Source: Cyclaneusma minus (Eukaryota; Ascomycota; Leotiomycetes; Marthamycetales; Marthamycetaceae). From it: DNA of 64,000 nt. The notes below the pieces were generated by a model. The model was not told the origin of the DNA. It saw only the letters and a program-made list of their open reading frames with translations, and made no database searches. Position 1 is the stretch's first letter, and each line of letters begins with the position of its first letter. The DNA lies in contig JAKZHN010000034.1 of assembly GCA_037179335.1 (NCBI GenBank), positions 326,993 to 390,992 of the forward strand. Reading direction: 5' to 3'. The position numbers were made by a program, and so were the translations under genes. This document shows positions 1 through 11,648 of this stretch, one piece after another.

Positions 1-819
1 AAATAATGGGGAATTCCGAGTATCATTACGAATTAAGGGGCTTCGGGCGATGGAGATGTTCTTAAACAGACTTAGTTTGTATGCGATTTCAAAACCCCAG
101 ATGCGATTTAGCGGTTCCCTACATAAAGCCAAAACCTCACTTAACTTCCAACTGAGACACACTGGCTCGCTAGTGTGAGGGTATTGGGCTTGACTCGCCA
201 GCGCCAATTCCTGCCTTGACATGCTTTCCTCGCAAGGTTCTCAGTTCGAAGGCCTCCAGGGGAAATTTCTCCTGGTCAAGTTTTGCTCGGATAGCAAAAC
301 CCTTAGATGCTGTTTTTCCTGCTAGTTCACGATGCCGGTTCGCGGCATCCTGGGTTGGCGGTTTCTTTTGCCCCTTTTCTCCTTTTTGGTAGTGGTGATA
401 TGTGAGGAGGATGCCAGGAGACGTGGTTTGGAATGTCAAGGGGCATCTTTTTGCCATTTTATCCCGAAGCTTGACGTGACTGGAAACTATTGCAATTCCG
501 TTTCTTGATTCGTGCTTTGTCGATTCCTTTTCCTTCTCCCTTCACTCATCATCAGCACTTTATCGCTGTCCTGCACAAGTGATCATGTCTTCTGCTCACG
601 ACAAGATTATTTACGCAGGTATGAGTTCACACTTGTTTGATTGAGCTATCTGAAATTAGTACCCTTCGATAGCTAGTCACGCCGGCGGTTGGTTTCGGCC
701 TAGGATCTTGCAAGAGAACCAATCCAGCTGGTACTTTCCAGCTTGCGACTCAAAGATTGGAATGCCTCTACTTGCGTTTGCCATCGCGTATGTTGCATGC
801 ACGGTAGCGTAATGTTGAG

Positions 820-1900
820 CTATTTGACAAATGCGTTTTGAGGCTCCATCGCTGAAGGAAGAACGTTGATGGAGGGATGACACTCACCCATCCACCTCAA
901 ATCGATACCCGGCTCACGCTTGATACAGCGGCCCGGGGATTCATCTAAAACATTGAAGTCGGTCAAGTTTGTGAGAAAAAGTATTGAAAAATTTACCTTC
1001 TCAGATACATAAGACCCTCCAAGCGCACCTTGGGTTCTGCAGCTGCTTGCGCTTCCTTTCCCTTGTTTCCACTTCCTAAGAAAAAGACAACTGTTAGATC
1101 TGATTCAAGAGCCAAATTGACAGGGTCTTTAATCAAACTTACGGCTCCTTAGCACCGCCACGGAAGCCATGGGAATCAGGGGTCATCTGTGAGTCTTGAG
1201 ATCGAGTAAGGTGTGGCGGCGAGAGAGGGGTGATTGGCGACTCTGTAAGGAGGCGAGTGAAAGACTTGAGCAGGGGTGCTCATGGCGTGGTTTGCGACAG
1301 GTGGGCTGTAACTAGGAGCTAAGGATCCGTCGTGATTTTGAGTAGCTGGCCCACGAGAGGGCAAGTTGAAGCCTTGGGCAGGAGCGTGCATGGTGTGGTT
1401 CGTGATAGGCTCATTGACTTTGCTCAAGCCACCAAATAGGAACCCATAATTGAGAGCTTGCTTGGTTTGATCAAAGAGATGATTCGGCGTAGCTCGCTTG
1501 TACCTCGAATCCTCTATGGCGTGCACTCTGTTCCATAACTCAGAGTATGGTGTTCATATTGTGGTCATCTGATATTGAGATCGAAGCAGATACGGCAATA
1601 GCCAGCTGGAGGGATGCAAATACACCCTGAGGGTATGCTGGAAGGATGAAGCGTGACATAGTGATCGTCAGCTTTCTTTTCTACAGCTTCAATCTCGATG
1701 CTGCTCAAATCCGAAATGTCTGATTCGCTGCGCTGCCTCTTCAAGACTCGCTCGGCAGATTCGGTGTGACCGTGTGAGCGTCATCTTTGTCGTCCAATTT
1801 TGCAAAGCCGCGCTTCCTGGAGCCGCTGCTCGCGCCACTGGACTGCTTCGAGGCTGCACTGGTTGGAGGGGTGCGAGGTCCAGGAAATACAGGTCGCTTT
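820..1900 (-). pseudogene. Probable decayed or unresolved hypothetical gene
   Basis: Several protein-like stretches follow one another on this strand but in different frames. In order they are a Ser/Lys-rich piece near 1740-1890, a piece containing ESDISDLSSIEIEAVEK (about 1560-1750), a Pro-rich stretch (1176-1526), and a C-terminal piece with CIKREPGIDLRWMG ending in TAG at 820. Plausible introns occur, for example a GTAAGT donor near 1140 with a TTCTTAG acceptor near 1080. I could not build one continuous reading frame: at about 1755 two coherent frames overlap with a one-base offset and no clear intron. No family was recognised. It is either a real gene with introns I mis-resolve or a frameshifted remnant. 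Flanking DNA resembles that of the next minus-strand gene. Confidence 0.3.
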
Positions 1901-2435
1901 CAAGCTTTGTATGTGTCTATGCTCTGTGGTTGGTGGCTGTGGGAGAGGTGTTGTAGAGATCGAAGATGAATGATGAAAATGAACATATAGCGGGATGGTT
2001 CAGTCTAAAAGGGCGGCCGTCGGGGCAAATGTAATAAGAGAAGCTCATCTGCGAGTGACCAAATAACTTGCCCCCGGATGGCGGCTAGTATAGGAAACAG
2101 GAAAGATACCTTTCACGGGGGAAGTTTCTCTTGACACCAATGACTATAGATAATGGAATTACTTTTCAAGAATCGGTGCGTTGTAAGTTATGAGATATAT
2201 CCCGCTCAAACTTCGCTCATTCTCAGCGCTTTTACTTTGTCTTGTATAAGTAATTATGGGTTTGGGTTTGGGAGGGATAAGCACGTGGGTGTACCATAAG
2301 TTCAACCTTCCCATTGATTGGACTATCTGAGATTAATACGCTTTGTGTTGGGCATCTATCTGAGGGCAAGTCTCGCCATCACCGTCGCCGGCGCTCCCCA
2401 AATTTTGCTCCGTCGCTGTCGACTTAGGCATGCTT

Positions 2436-3553
2436 TCATTCGCCGGCGCCCTCCTCATAGTCGGCTTCATCCTCGTCATACTCGTCCTCCCCATCCTCCT
2501 CTTCTTCCTGATCAACGCTGGACTCTCCATTGATATTGTTATCACCATCTTTCTCCTCCGAATCGTTCTCAACAAATACTTTGAAAGCTCCTCGGAGCCT
2601 CGCACTTCTTCTCTTGCCACTCTCCTGCAAGGCCCTAGAAAGAGTTCGATTTAAATGAGGCACCAAGCTGCAAAAGATCTTTGAAAACCAACCTACGGCT
2701 TCTTGACTCCGGTGCTCTTTGGAGCAAGTGCAGCAGGACGACGGGCGGCTCCCTGGGAGGCTGAGGGTCTGGCGGCAGAGTTGTGGGCGGCGGGGATCTA
2801 GGCAGCGGGAAGCTGGACGGCGGCTTGCTGTGGTACATTCCTATCCGGAGCCTGCTGGACTTGCACTGTTTGAGGAAGCTGGCCATCTTGATGCGCAGCT
2901 GGATAAGCTAGAGCCGGTTGCTGGTGGTTGTTGGCCTGCGGGGGCAATTGAGCAACAGGAAGCCCGTCGTAAGCTGGGGGAGGCATGTCATCTTGTTGAG
3001 GGCGTACGGGCTGCTGCTGATGAGGGCCTTGCGGAGGTAATGGAAACATTCCAGGACCAGGAAGTGGGTTCTGGGCATTGACCTGCGCAGCATACTGCAG
3101 AGCCTGATAGTAGCGGTATTGGGCTTGTTCATAGCGGTACTGGGCTTGATCAGGCATCCCGGGTAGTCCGGCAGCAGGAGGTATGCCATGCGCTTGAGGA
3201 GCCGGACCATACAGTTGACGCTGTCCTGGCTGCTGGTGGTAGTGGCCATAAGCTTGTGGAGGCCCGAAAGCAGGGGGATATTGGTCAAAAGGATTTCTCG
3301 GGTCGCAGAACTGGGTTGGCCAGAACCAACAACCATGGATCGGGATGTACGGTTGGTAGCGAGGATCGCACTCAATCGTAGAATCGAGGTTGTGGACTGT
3401 CAGAAAGGTGGCACCGTGTGGCCCGGGAGTGTATCTTAACGACCACTGGTGGTCCAGAGCGTTGCCATCCGGGGTGACGAGGGATGACATGATGGTGAAG
3501 ACCAGTGAACCAGGGTTACGAAAGGCACCCCTAGGATCGTTTGGGCGATTCAT
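2436..3553 (-). CDS. Hypothetical Pro/Gln-rich protein with acidic C-terminus
   Basis: I chose the ATG at 3553 (MNRPNDPRG...). The open frame runs about 250 codons. It has an N-terminal part with aromatic residues (HGCWFWPTQFCD) and then a long Pro/Gln/Tyr/Ala-rich region with a short duplication (QAQYRYEQAQYRYYQAL). A TAG closes this frame at 2798-2800, but the same frame continues with good protein character (Ala/Ser/Lys-rich). It then crosses a convincing 62-bp intron (GTAGGT..TTTCTAG, 2635-2696) into a basic stretch (SGKRRSARLRG) and a strongly acidic tail ending at 2436. A 69-bp intron (GTGCAAG..CCTAG) that removes the TAG without changing frame would join both parts. If it is not used, the protein ends at 2798. 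No family recognised; the basic-then-acidic tail suggests a nuclear protein, which is inference only. Confidence 0.5.
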
Positions 3554-5581
3554 TGTGGGCGTCTGTAACGGTGGAGGAGGGATGCAGGAGTTGCGCAGGA
3601 TATTGGTTGTAGAAGTGGAGGAGTGGTGGCGCAGGATAGTAGTTGTAGGGAAGGAGGAGGAGTCGTGGATGTCGAGAAGAAAAGATATCAAAGATGAAAC
3701 GCGTGCGCTCGGCAGATGTAGCGAGCGGCTCACGTGTGTGATATAAAAAAAACCACTAGCGCCCGAATGGTAAGCGGTCCAGTGAGGCATGGAAAATATA
3801 TTCCACCGGGGCAATTTCCGTCAATATCACATAGCATCACCAAACAAGTATGTACCGCTCCACACTTCACACCCGAGTTACTGTGCATATCAAACGACTT
3901 GGAAACACATGCCGTGACCCAGGAGGAACACCGCCAGCTCCCTCTGCCATTCTAATCTTCTCGCAGCTCTTAGGGCTGGCGAAACCGGTATCATGGGAAG
4001 CCGTACGAGCATCCGGGGCATATGACCATATGAGTTTTGCAATAACGGTGTTTCTCCCAGAAATTTCGTAGCCCCTAGCCACCATAGCCACCTCTGGAGT
4101 TGAGGAAATGCCCTTGTAACTGTAAGTGTCATCTAGGAAAAAAGAGACCCGTCGGCAGGGCGGCTCATACTACACGTCCCACTTGGTACAAGACGGGGTC
4201 GCTACGTTGGGAAGCCATATGCAGCCTTCTAATGCGAGAGGCACTATTTTTGTTGTGGAAGACGAAATCGGGAAGACTGTACAGCCAGTCAATTCCATTT
4301 CTTCGGATGTAGAAACTAGAAAGTCTGGAATTGAATTGATCAACATTCAACGCTGCGTGAAAGGCTGTTGCCGGTGATGAGAGGCAAGGCTACCTACCTA
4401 TATGTAACGCCGAGTGATGAAGGAAAGATAGGACTGAACGAATCAGATTCAGCGATAGATTGTTGGGAGTGATAGGTGGGGTGTCTCCAAACCCTGCAAA
4501 GTTATGGCCTTGACTTCCTCGTTCACCTGGACTCACATGTTGTACAGTTGTAGTGACTCGGCTCCCCGTCTTGCCAGGCAGGTGTGACTTTCTCTGCTTG
4601 CTGAGGTTCCAGGCCATTGTCGATACACTCGCGAAGTGGAGTGAGAAAGGCAGCCCAGACATGATGATACATCTTGCTTCACTACCACTGGGTGTCTGAG
4701 AGTGTTAAGCGTCGACAGTCAGTTGAGGATCAGCGAGATGAAGACGACGAGCTCGGAACAGCGCCGTATTGCATCAAGTGGACAAGAGAAAATCAGGTAT
4801 CAAGTGCCGTGTCGTGGCCTAAATCTTCCACTGAATACGAAGGAAGATAAAAAAAAAACTAGAGAACACAGACGCTGTTATAATTATATTTTGATGACAT
4901 GTGGAGCATGGGCCTAGCAAACAGTTGCACCCTTTAGACCCTGGGCTCCTACTCCTACTCTACACCTCGTCAAGCATTACAAGCCCACTAATCTCAATTT
5001 TGCTTTGGTAATTTGAAAATCACGGGCAATCTTTGAAGGAAGTGAGCACATGTACAGCTCACTTGAGAATAATTGCCGTTCGAATCGTCACATGTCACTC
5101 AATAAATTCAAACAAACGGACAAGACAACCGGATCAATGCCGAGCAAAGTGATTTCCATTCAAGGGCTTGAAAGCTCAAAGAGCCCAAGTTTCCCGGAGC
5201 TATCGAGGTAGGGAGTGTAGTATGCAGACTTCACATCGTAATGTGAGCCTAGCAAGCGAAAAAACGCCCCTGGTGACACCTCGCCAAAGCCAACAGACTG
5301 CGGCAGCAAGCAAGCAGCATGTGAATGCCCCGCTGTTCTCTTCCCAAGTCCGCTAAGACAATGGCAGGTGAACAGCAGGGCCTAATGTCCTGCCGCAGCA
5401 AATGAGGAGAAATAGAAAGAGTCCGAAAAACCCAGCAAGGTGACCTTGCAAGCCTTTTCCCTTCCACCTCTTGCAGTTTCTCCTCTCAACACCACTCATC
5501 CATCAACACCAAATCGATCTGATCCCTCCTCATCAACATCTGCATTCCAATCTCCAGGTAGTTGGATCTCTCTCGAACCAA
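3554..5581. other. Intergenic, no supported gene
   Basis: This 2-kb stretch contains only short overlapping open frames without recognisable motifs or coherent splicing. The part next to 3553 is presumably the upstream region of the minus-strand hypothetical gene. The part near 5581 is the 3' flank of the Ca2+/H+ exchanger gene. Confidence 0.5.
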
Positions 5582-8488
5582 CTAAGCACCGAATATGCTT
5601 CTCTTCACCATACCCCCAACCATCTCAATCACGGCCCTTGCAGCAACAGCCGCCTCTGAATTCCCCCCCAAATTACTCTCATCCGTTGTATCCGGATAAA
5701 AGTACGCCGCCACCGCGATAATCACATAAGCGGCACACAACAACGCGCCCTCCAAGTAATTACTCCTTCCATCCAGCACCAAGAAGTTGACAATAAAGGC
5801 GCTCACAAACAGCGACACCGTTTCGAACAGCGTAAAGTACAGCGACATATCCTTATCCATGCACCATCCGAGAAGTACAACGAATGGTGTGACGAAGAGA
5901 GCGATTTGGATGGATGATCCGACGGCGACACCGATAGCAAGGTCCATTTTGTTCTTGGCGGCGACCGTGACGGCGGTGACGTGCTCGGCGGCGTTGCCGA
6001 CAATGGGGAGGATGATGAGACCGACGAATGTTTCGCCCAAAGCGGTGTTGGTGGTTACGGCGTCGATGCTGTCGACCATGAATTCGGCGCAGAGGGCGAC
6101 AAGGCCGGTGGATACGAGAAGCAGGATGACGGAGGTGGTGCGTGAGATTTGCTCCTCGTCGATTTCTTCGACATCGGCGGCGGAAACCACGGCGGCGGGC
6201 GTGGACACGGAGGGGGGAAGCATGCCCATGGATTGGACGCGCGAGGGAGGGCCGATCTCGTTGAGGCGGTCGGGGAGCGAGTTCGTGCGGCGGATGCCGT
6301 AGCGGACGCGGGGGATGGGACCGGTGGGTTGCGGGCTGGCGTTGGCGCCGCGGACGAATGGGGACGGAGAGTGCGAGGGCGAAGGCGAGGTGAAAACATT
6401 CTGAGAAAACGTCTTGGGAATTGTGGGACGGAGACGGGCGAATGGAGACGAAGATTTCTTGAGAGCCGAGGGGTCATTGTCTTGGGCTTCGAGGTCGACG
6501 GCGAAGTCGACACGGCGGGGCTCATTGTCATTCATTGGTTGTTGGGCTTCTGGGACTGCTCGCATGGGCTGGAGTTCGGTGATCTCTCCGGTTCCATGGT
6601 GTTTGCGGTGCTTCTTCTTCTCACGGCGTTCACGCTTCTTCTCCTTGCGGGCCTGCTTGGAGGTCTTGACGGACTCGTCATCGTTGCGGTGGCCCTCGGC
6701 TTCGTTGTCGGCGTCAGCATCCATATCGATTGCACCAAGGCGATGTCCGAAAGTGGGCGACGTGGATCGTTTCTCCTCGGTGGGGTGTTGCGACAAGACA
6801 GGGCTGCTGGTAGTGATCAAAGAAGGAGAGCGAGTAGCCTGAGGAAGGTCGGCAGTCTCCTTCGAGCCTGCACTAGACTTGCGACGACGACGACCACCTC
6901 TCATGACTCTCTTGATTCGTTTGGCCGTAGTATTTGAGCCGCTCGAAGCATCGGAATCGGAGTCATCAGATGAGGAACCGCTGCTGGAGGTGTCCATCCA
7001 TGCGGCAACGGGACCCGGAGCACTCTCCTCATCAATGATATGCTGAGGAGTGCTCTCGTACATGTATGCATGTGACTTGAGCTGGAACAAGAGATACATC
7101 ACGTAGACGAGCAGGAGAATCTGCAACATGTCAGCGGCATTAGGCTAATTGACTGTGAAATAGAACATACCACACTGGTTCCTCGGCTGACTTGCAAAAC
7201 TGCAGTGTCGGCCTTTTCGGCATCGGTGAACGAGGCATGGAAGGCAGTCTGTTTCGTTGTTAATGGAGGTTCCTCATATTGTCATATCAACGAGGGCTAC
7301 TTACAGGCAACAGGAGACTCATGACGCTCAAACTGAGCAAACATGCACTCATCTGGGTCACGGTACTGTTGTAGATCTATGCCAAGTTAGCCTCGATGTC
7401 AACATTAATTTGCATATTAGGATCTCTCTCTCACCTGTTCACGGAATCGAAGTCCACCAATAAGGAAGGACATTCCTAGAATCAAGAGCAAGTTGGACAG
7501 AATCGAGCCAAGCAGAGAAGCTTGGACAATACGGATTTCGTTCTGTGTAACCAGTCAGCATATTGAAACATGTTGACAGAGGAATATCGAACATACCTTC
7601 ACCAGTGCAATGCTGTGTCATCGAACAAGCGATATCAGTGAGCATTTGTGCATGTAGGGGAAGGGGGAAAACATAGGACATCACATGGAACAGGTGCATG
7701 GAGACGGAAAAGGAAACGATATGGGACGCGATTGATATGATAATGCCTTTAAGAGGGCTTCTCGCTCTTTCTTGTCTTGATCTCTTAAGGAGTAAACATA
7801 CATGCTGTTTCAAGTCAGCATTTGGTCAAAAGCGGAGTCTAAAGTGACTGTACAGTGACAGCCACAGGGACACATACAAAATGATAAGTTCAACTGCATT
7901 ACCAAAGGTAATATTCATCAAGGCGCCAACTGCATCACCCATTCTGCTGGCCACGCTTTCGGTGGCATGACTCAGGAGTCCGGCAAGCGGAATGATGGCA
8001 ATGGCATTCATAGCGAAGATTATGGTGGGGTTGGCTCCTGTGAAGTTCATAGCAATGCCGATAGGCACAAAAACTAGGAGCACATTAATCCAGCTGGACA
8101 TGATAATGTCCTTGGAGGTAAGCCAGAAGCGAGCGAGGACGGGTTTCTTGGGTGGTTTGGCAGTCTTTACGACAGACCCCTGCCCCTCAGCTTCAGGAGG
8201 TGGAGCTGGGGGAGGGACGACGGGAGATATGTTGTCGGCCGCATTGTTGGATGTGGCTTTCGACGGGCTAGCCTCGCTCTTCTCATTGGTATCCGAGTTG
8301 CTGGGAGAGACATCGTTGGAGGTATTTGCTGCGGTGGAGGCCTTTCTGCTGGGCGTGCTATCGCCTAGGGTGAGAGTCTGTAGGCGACTCGAGCTTCTGG
8401 TGAGTGGAGAGGGGCCATGCGCTTTCGTTCGAGCCCACGACTGTACGCGGTCTACAATCGAGTCAGAATCAGGTGAAGTCTTCTTCAT
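5582..8488 (-). CDS. Vacuolar-type Ca2+/H+ exchanger (CAX/VCX1 family)
   Basis: Six exons: 7878-8488, 7597-7612 (16 bp), 7435-7542, 7305-7376, 7171-7248, 5582-7120. They join in frame to a protein of about 807 residues. It is a cation/proton antiporter expected to load Ca2+ into the vacuole using the proton gradient. Both conserved alpha-repeat motifs are visible: FGNAVELI in the first half and VGNAAEHVTA in the second, each with the transport glutamate, surrounded by hydrophobic helices. The Ser-rich N-terminus (about 130 residues) precedes a typical start of the membrane core. Unlike yeast VCX1 (about 410 residues), the two halves are separated by a hydrophilic insertion of roughly 280 residues rich in Ser, Asp, Lys/Arg and Pro (about 6120-7040), probably a cytosolic regulatory loop. 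The 16-bp exon is needed to read IIFIALVKNEIRIVQ and is well supported. The first intron is unusually long (265 bp). Confidence 0.92.
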
Positions 8489-11400
8489 AAGTGTAAGATG
8501 GCAAGGCCGCGAGAGAGAGCTTGTGTGCTAAGGACGAGCAAACGACTGTAGCTGCGACGGGACGTGTGACTTGGTGATTGGTGCGTCGGTTCACGACAGC
8601 GGGAATGGTGGGGGAGAGTTGAAAGAAAGAGATTCAGGCGTTCGTGGGGGGAGGCGGCGGCTTTTGAGGGCGATTGGGGAGACGGATAAGCAGGCGTCGC
8701 AGGGGTTCAGCTTTCCACCAGCGCCCAAGCGTCAGACCCTCGGGGCGGCTCAGCCCCGAGGTGGATGCACATGTGCCCCAACCTGGACGGCTGGACCCTC
8801 CCTCCCTGGCCTGCAGAAGGTCTCCACTAATCTGCGCCCTGCTGCTGCAATTGACGCCCTGAACTTGAATCGAATCCCACCACTCGGCGATTCATCCGTG
8901 CCGTCTTTCTGCTTTGTCCTCGCAACGCAGGTGGATGGATGACGAAAGGGTGTGGATGTGTGGATGACAAAGCCCAAGGCGCAGTGTGTGCCTTGATGCA
9001 AGTCTCGGGGGCTTTCCGTTGGCTGAAGATGGGCAACTTGCTCCACCACAACTGGGCTGACGGGAACGACGACCACCATGGAAGATGCATCGACTTCGAC
9101 GTCCCTCGACAGCCTTCATCACCAACAACTGGCATGTTGTCGAGTTTGCTGGCGGGAGGAGGAAACACTTGTCACTCCCTCGACCATTCCACCACGTCGC
9201 CAAGTGTTCCAGCCGCTTTGTCCGAGCTAACGTCCTCGCTGATAGGCGCGTGTCATTCAATACCAAGGCGCCATCCCTTGGCAAGACGCCAGACGCGACA
9301 ACAGACACCAGGGCGGCCCCCAGCCAGAGCGAAGCGGACAGACAGCTGGAAGCCAGTGGCGGATTGAGGTCATTCGTGCCCAGACGGCCCAAGAGGATTC
9401 TCGCTTCCCTGGACGCCCAGGCGGTTCCAAGGAAAAACAAGCATTCAATGAAACGACCGGTTTCTTTTGAAAGCACATGTGAAGAAACATAGGGCAACTC
9501 ACGCATCTTCAGTCTTTTCCCAGGCAGCTGGATGCGGGCCCTGCCTTTTTGCGCGACTCGCGTTGGCTATCGAGATGTGGAGGTGGGAGCTGCGGGATGG
9601 CGCAACGTGTATCGACGAGTGTGGTTGAGGGTGTATGTAAATCCTTCGCTACCGAATCAGGTTGCGAAACGGGATATGGTATTGGTACCTCGATCGAAGG
9701 GATGCTGGGTATTCGTGGATATTTGTGCGGAGATGGTGAGCGGTCGCGTGTCTGTTTGCCACGAGCCGGTTAGCAATGAAGGCACGCCGTCATATGGTGA
9801 GAGATAGAAGCCAGGCGTAACTTCATGCGCCAGGTATCAGGAAGAAATGAAGAAGCTCACCTTCAGAGAAAGACGCGCACTCAGCACAAACGAATCACGG
9901 AGTATTCGACGGCAACAAAAGAACAGCCCGCTAAAGAAATATATGTTTTTTGCAGCCAGCCAAGCCCAGAACCTCGTCTCAGAGCGCACGCAGGGACCCA
10001 AAAGCAATTTCTACCCCCAAGGGTGCAACAAGTTCCAGCACGCCGCCAAGACGGCCAAGACGAGAGTTCAAAGAAAGCACCTTAGTGGCCAATCGAATTT
10101 CGGAATTCCCTTGTCAGATCCCCATCTTTTGCCCCCCACTACGTCGACACCGCTTGTCAAGCTGTGGCTCAAGCTACCATGTACACGACTCTGTGGCTGT
10201 GCGCGAGAGATCCCATGTTTAGCGCTTATGCCGGCTCCGACTCACCGTGGTAGTATCTAGGGACTCGGGATGAAGCGTCACCGGACTGGAATAACTACTG
10301 CATACTACCACACCTCACCACCGCTACGACCTGAGAAGAGTTCAAGATACGGCTCCGAGATGCGATTCCCCAAGTCTCTAAAGAATACTTGCTTCCCGTC
10401 AGTTACCTCGATGGCTCTAGCCTCTAGCCCTTGGACACTCCGCTCCGACCACCAAACACCGACCTCTCCTTGACCGCGAGAAATCACGACTTTCGTCCTG
10501 TTACAAACTAGACACTACACACCTAAGGACTCGCACTGATTACCGTGCTAACCGCCAAACAGCCCCCCAGTCCTCGACAGCGAGAACCACGACATCTTCC
10601 TCCTACGCACTACACATCTAAACACTCACTTCCATCAGATCTCAATAGCGGATGACAAGTTATACAATCTCGTCTTCTGATTTTCGATTCCAAAGAACCT
10701 GGTATTACAACTAAGTAGGGGTACATAACAGCCCATCCACTACAACATACAACTCCTGCGTCCCATTCCCATTCCCATGCTTCTTAAAGATTCAAAACAG
10801 CTCGACACACCTCTCGAGTCTTGGCCTCGCTCCCCATCACGCTGTGACGCAGCTAAACCAAGCAAGCATCCAGTCTTCTCGGACTTGCCTGAAAGCAAAA
10901 TGTAGCAAGCTCTGGCCTTGACCTTTCAATACAATAAACAAGAACAAAAGCAAAGTACCCTCTAAACGCCTGCTATGATTTTGAAAACTCAATGTGCTGC
11001 GCGCTCATTCCTTAGGGAGAACAGATGGGAGATCCCCTCGGAAACAAATAAGACCCCATATCCGCTTCCGCCTCAATGAAAACCCTTCCGCGAATGACAT
11101 GCAGAACAAAGGAAACGCTATTATTTGCAAATTGAACACAGAAACACGTTCCATAAAAACACAATTGCCATCCCTCCCTTCCACAGTAACATGATCCTAA
11201 ACACAAGCTCCCATGATTTGCAAATTTATGAAAAGTGCACATAAGCACCTCGTCATTCTTTGCAATAAACCACGAGACCACTAAACACCCCTTGCTTGCT
11301 CCTTTTGCTCTCCCAGAAAAGCAAATCCGGCAAGGCCGAAACAACAAATGAGAGGTATCCTTAAAACCACCTCCACACATTCCACCTCAATAGCACTCGC

Positions 11401-11648
11401 CAATAGCAACTCGCCAATAGCAACTCGCTATCTGATCCCTATTCCACCACTTTCACCTCTTTGACAATCATGTCTGCTCATAACCAGTAAAGGGTACGAG
11501 TATTCGCCAGGACCATAAAGGGTTATGAGCAGCCTGGCGACTGCCCCAACCCAACCATGTCGCAATAACCATAGATATGAGCCTTGTAGTCCAAAGACCA
11601 CTGACTCTTTCAGAAAACCGTGTCGTACGAGTACGAAAGAGTCGCAAC
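8489..11648. other. Intergenic, no supported gene
   Basis: About 3.2 kb between the exchanger start and the kinase stop codon. Long open frames around 8750-9506 overlap on both strands, have no motif, and read like chance frames in G+C-rich DNA. The region next to 8488 presumably holds the exchanger promoter. From about 10,300 to 11,550 the sequence becomes rich in short C/A-rich runs with no coding signal. Confidence 0.5.

Noticed and set aside
8892..9506. 204-codon minus-strand open frame
   Set aside because: It overlaps plus-strand frames of similar length, has no motif, and its composition looks like translated G+C-rich noncoding DNA.
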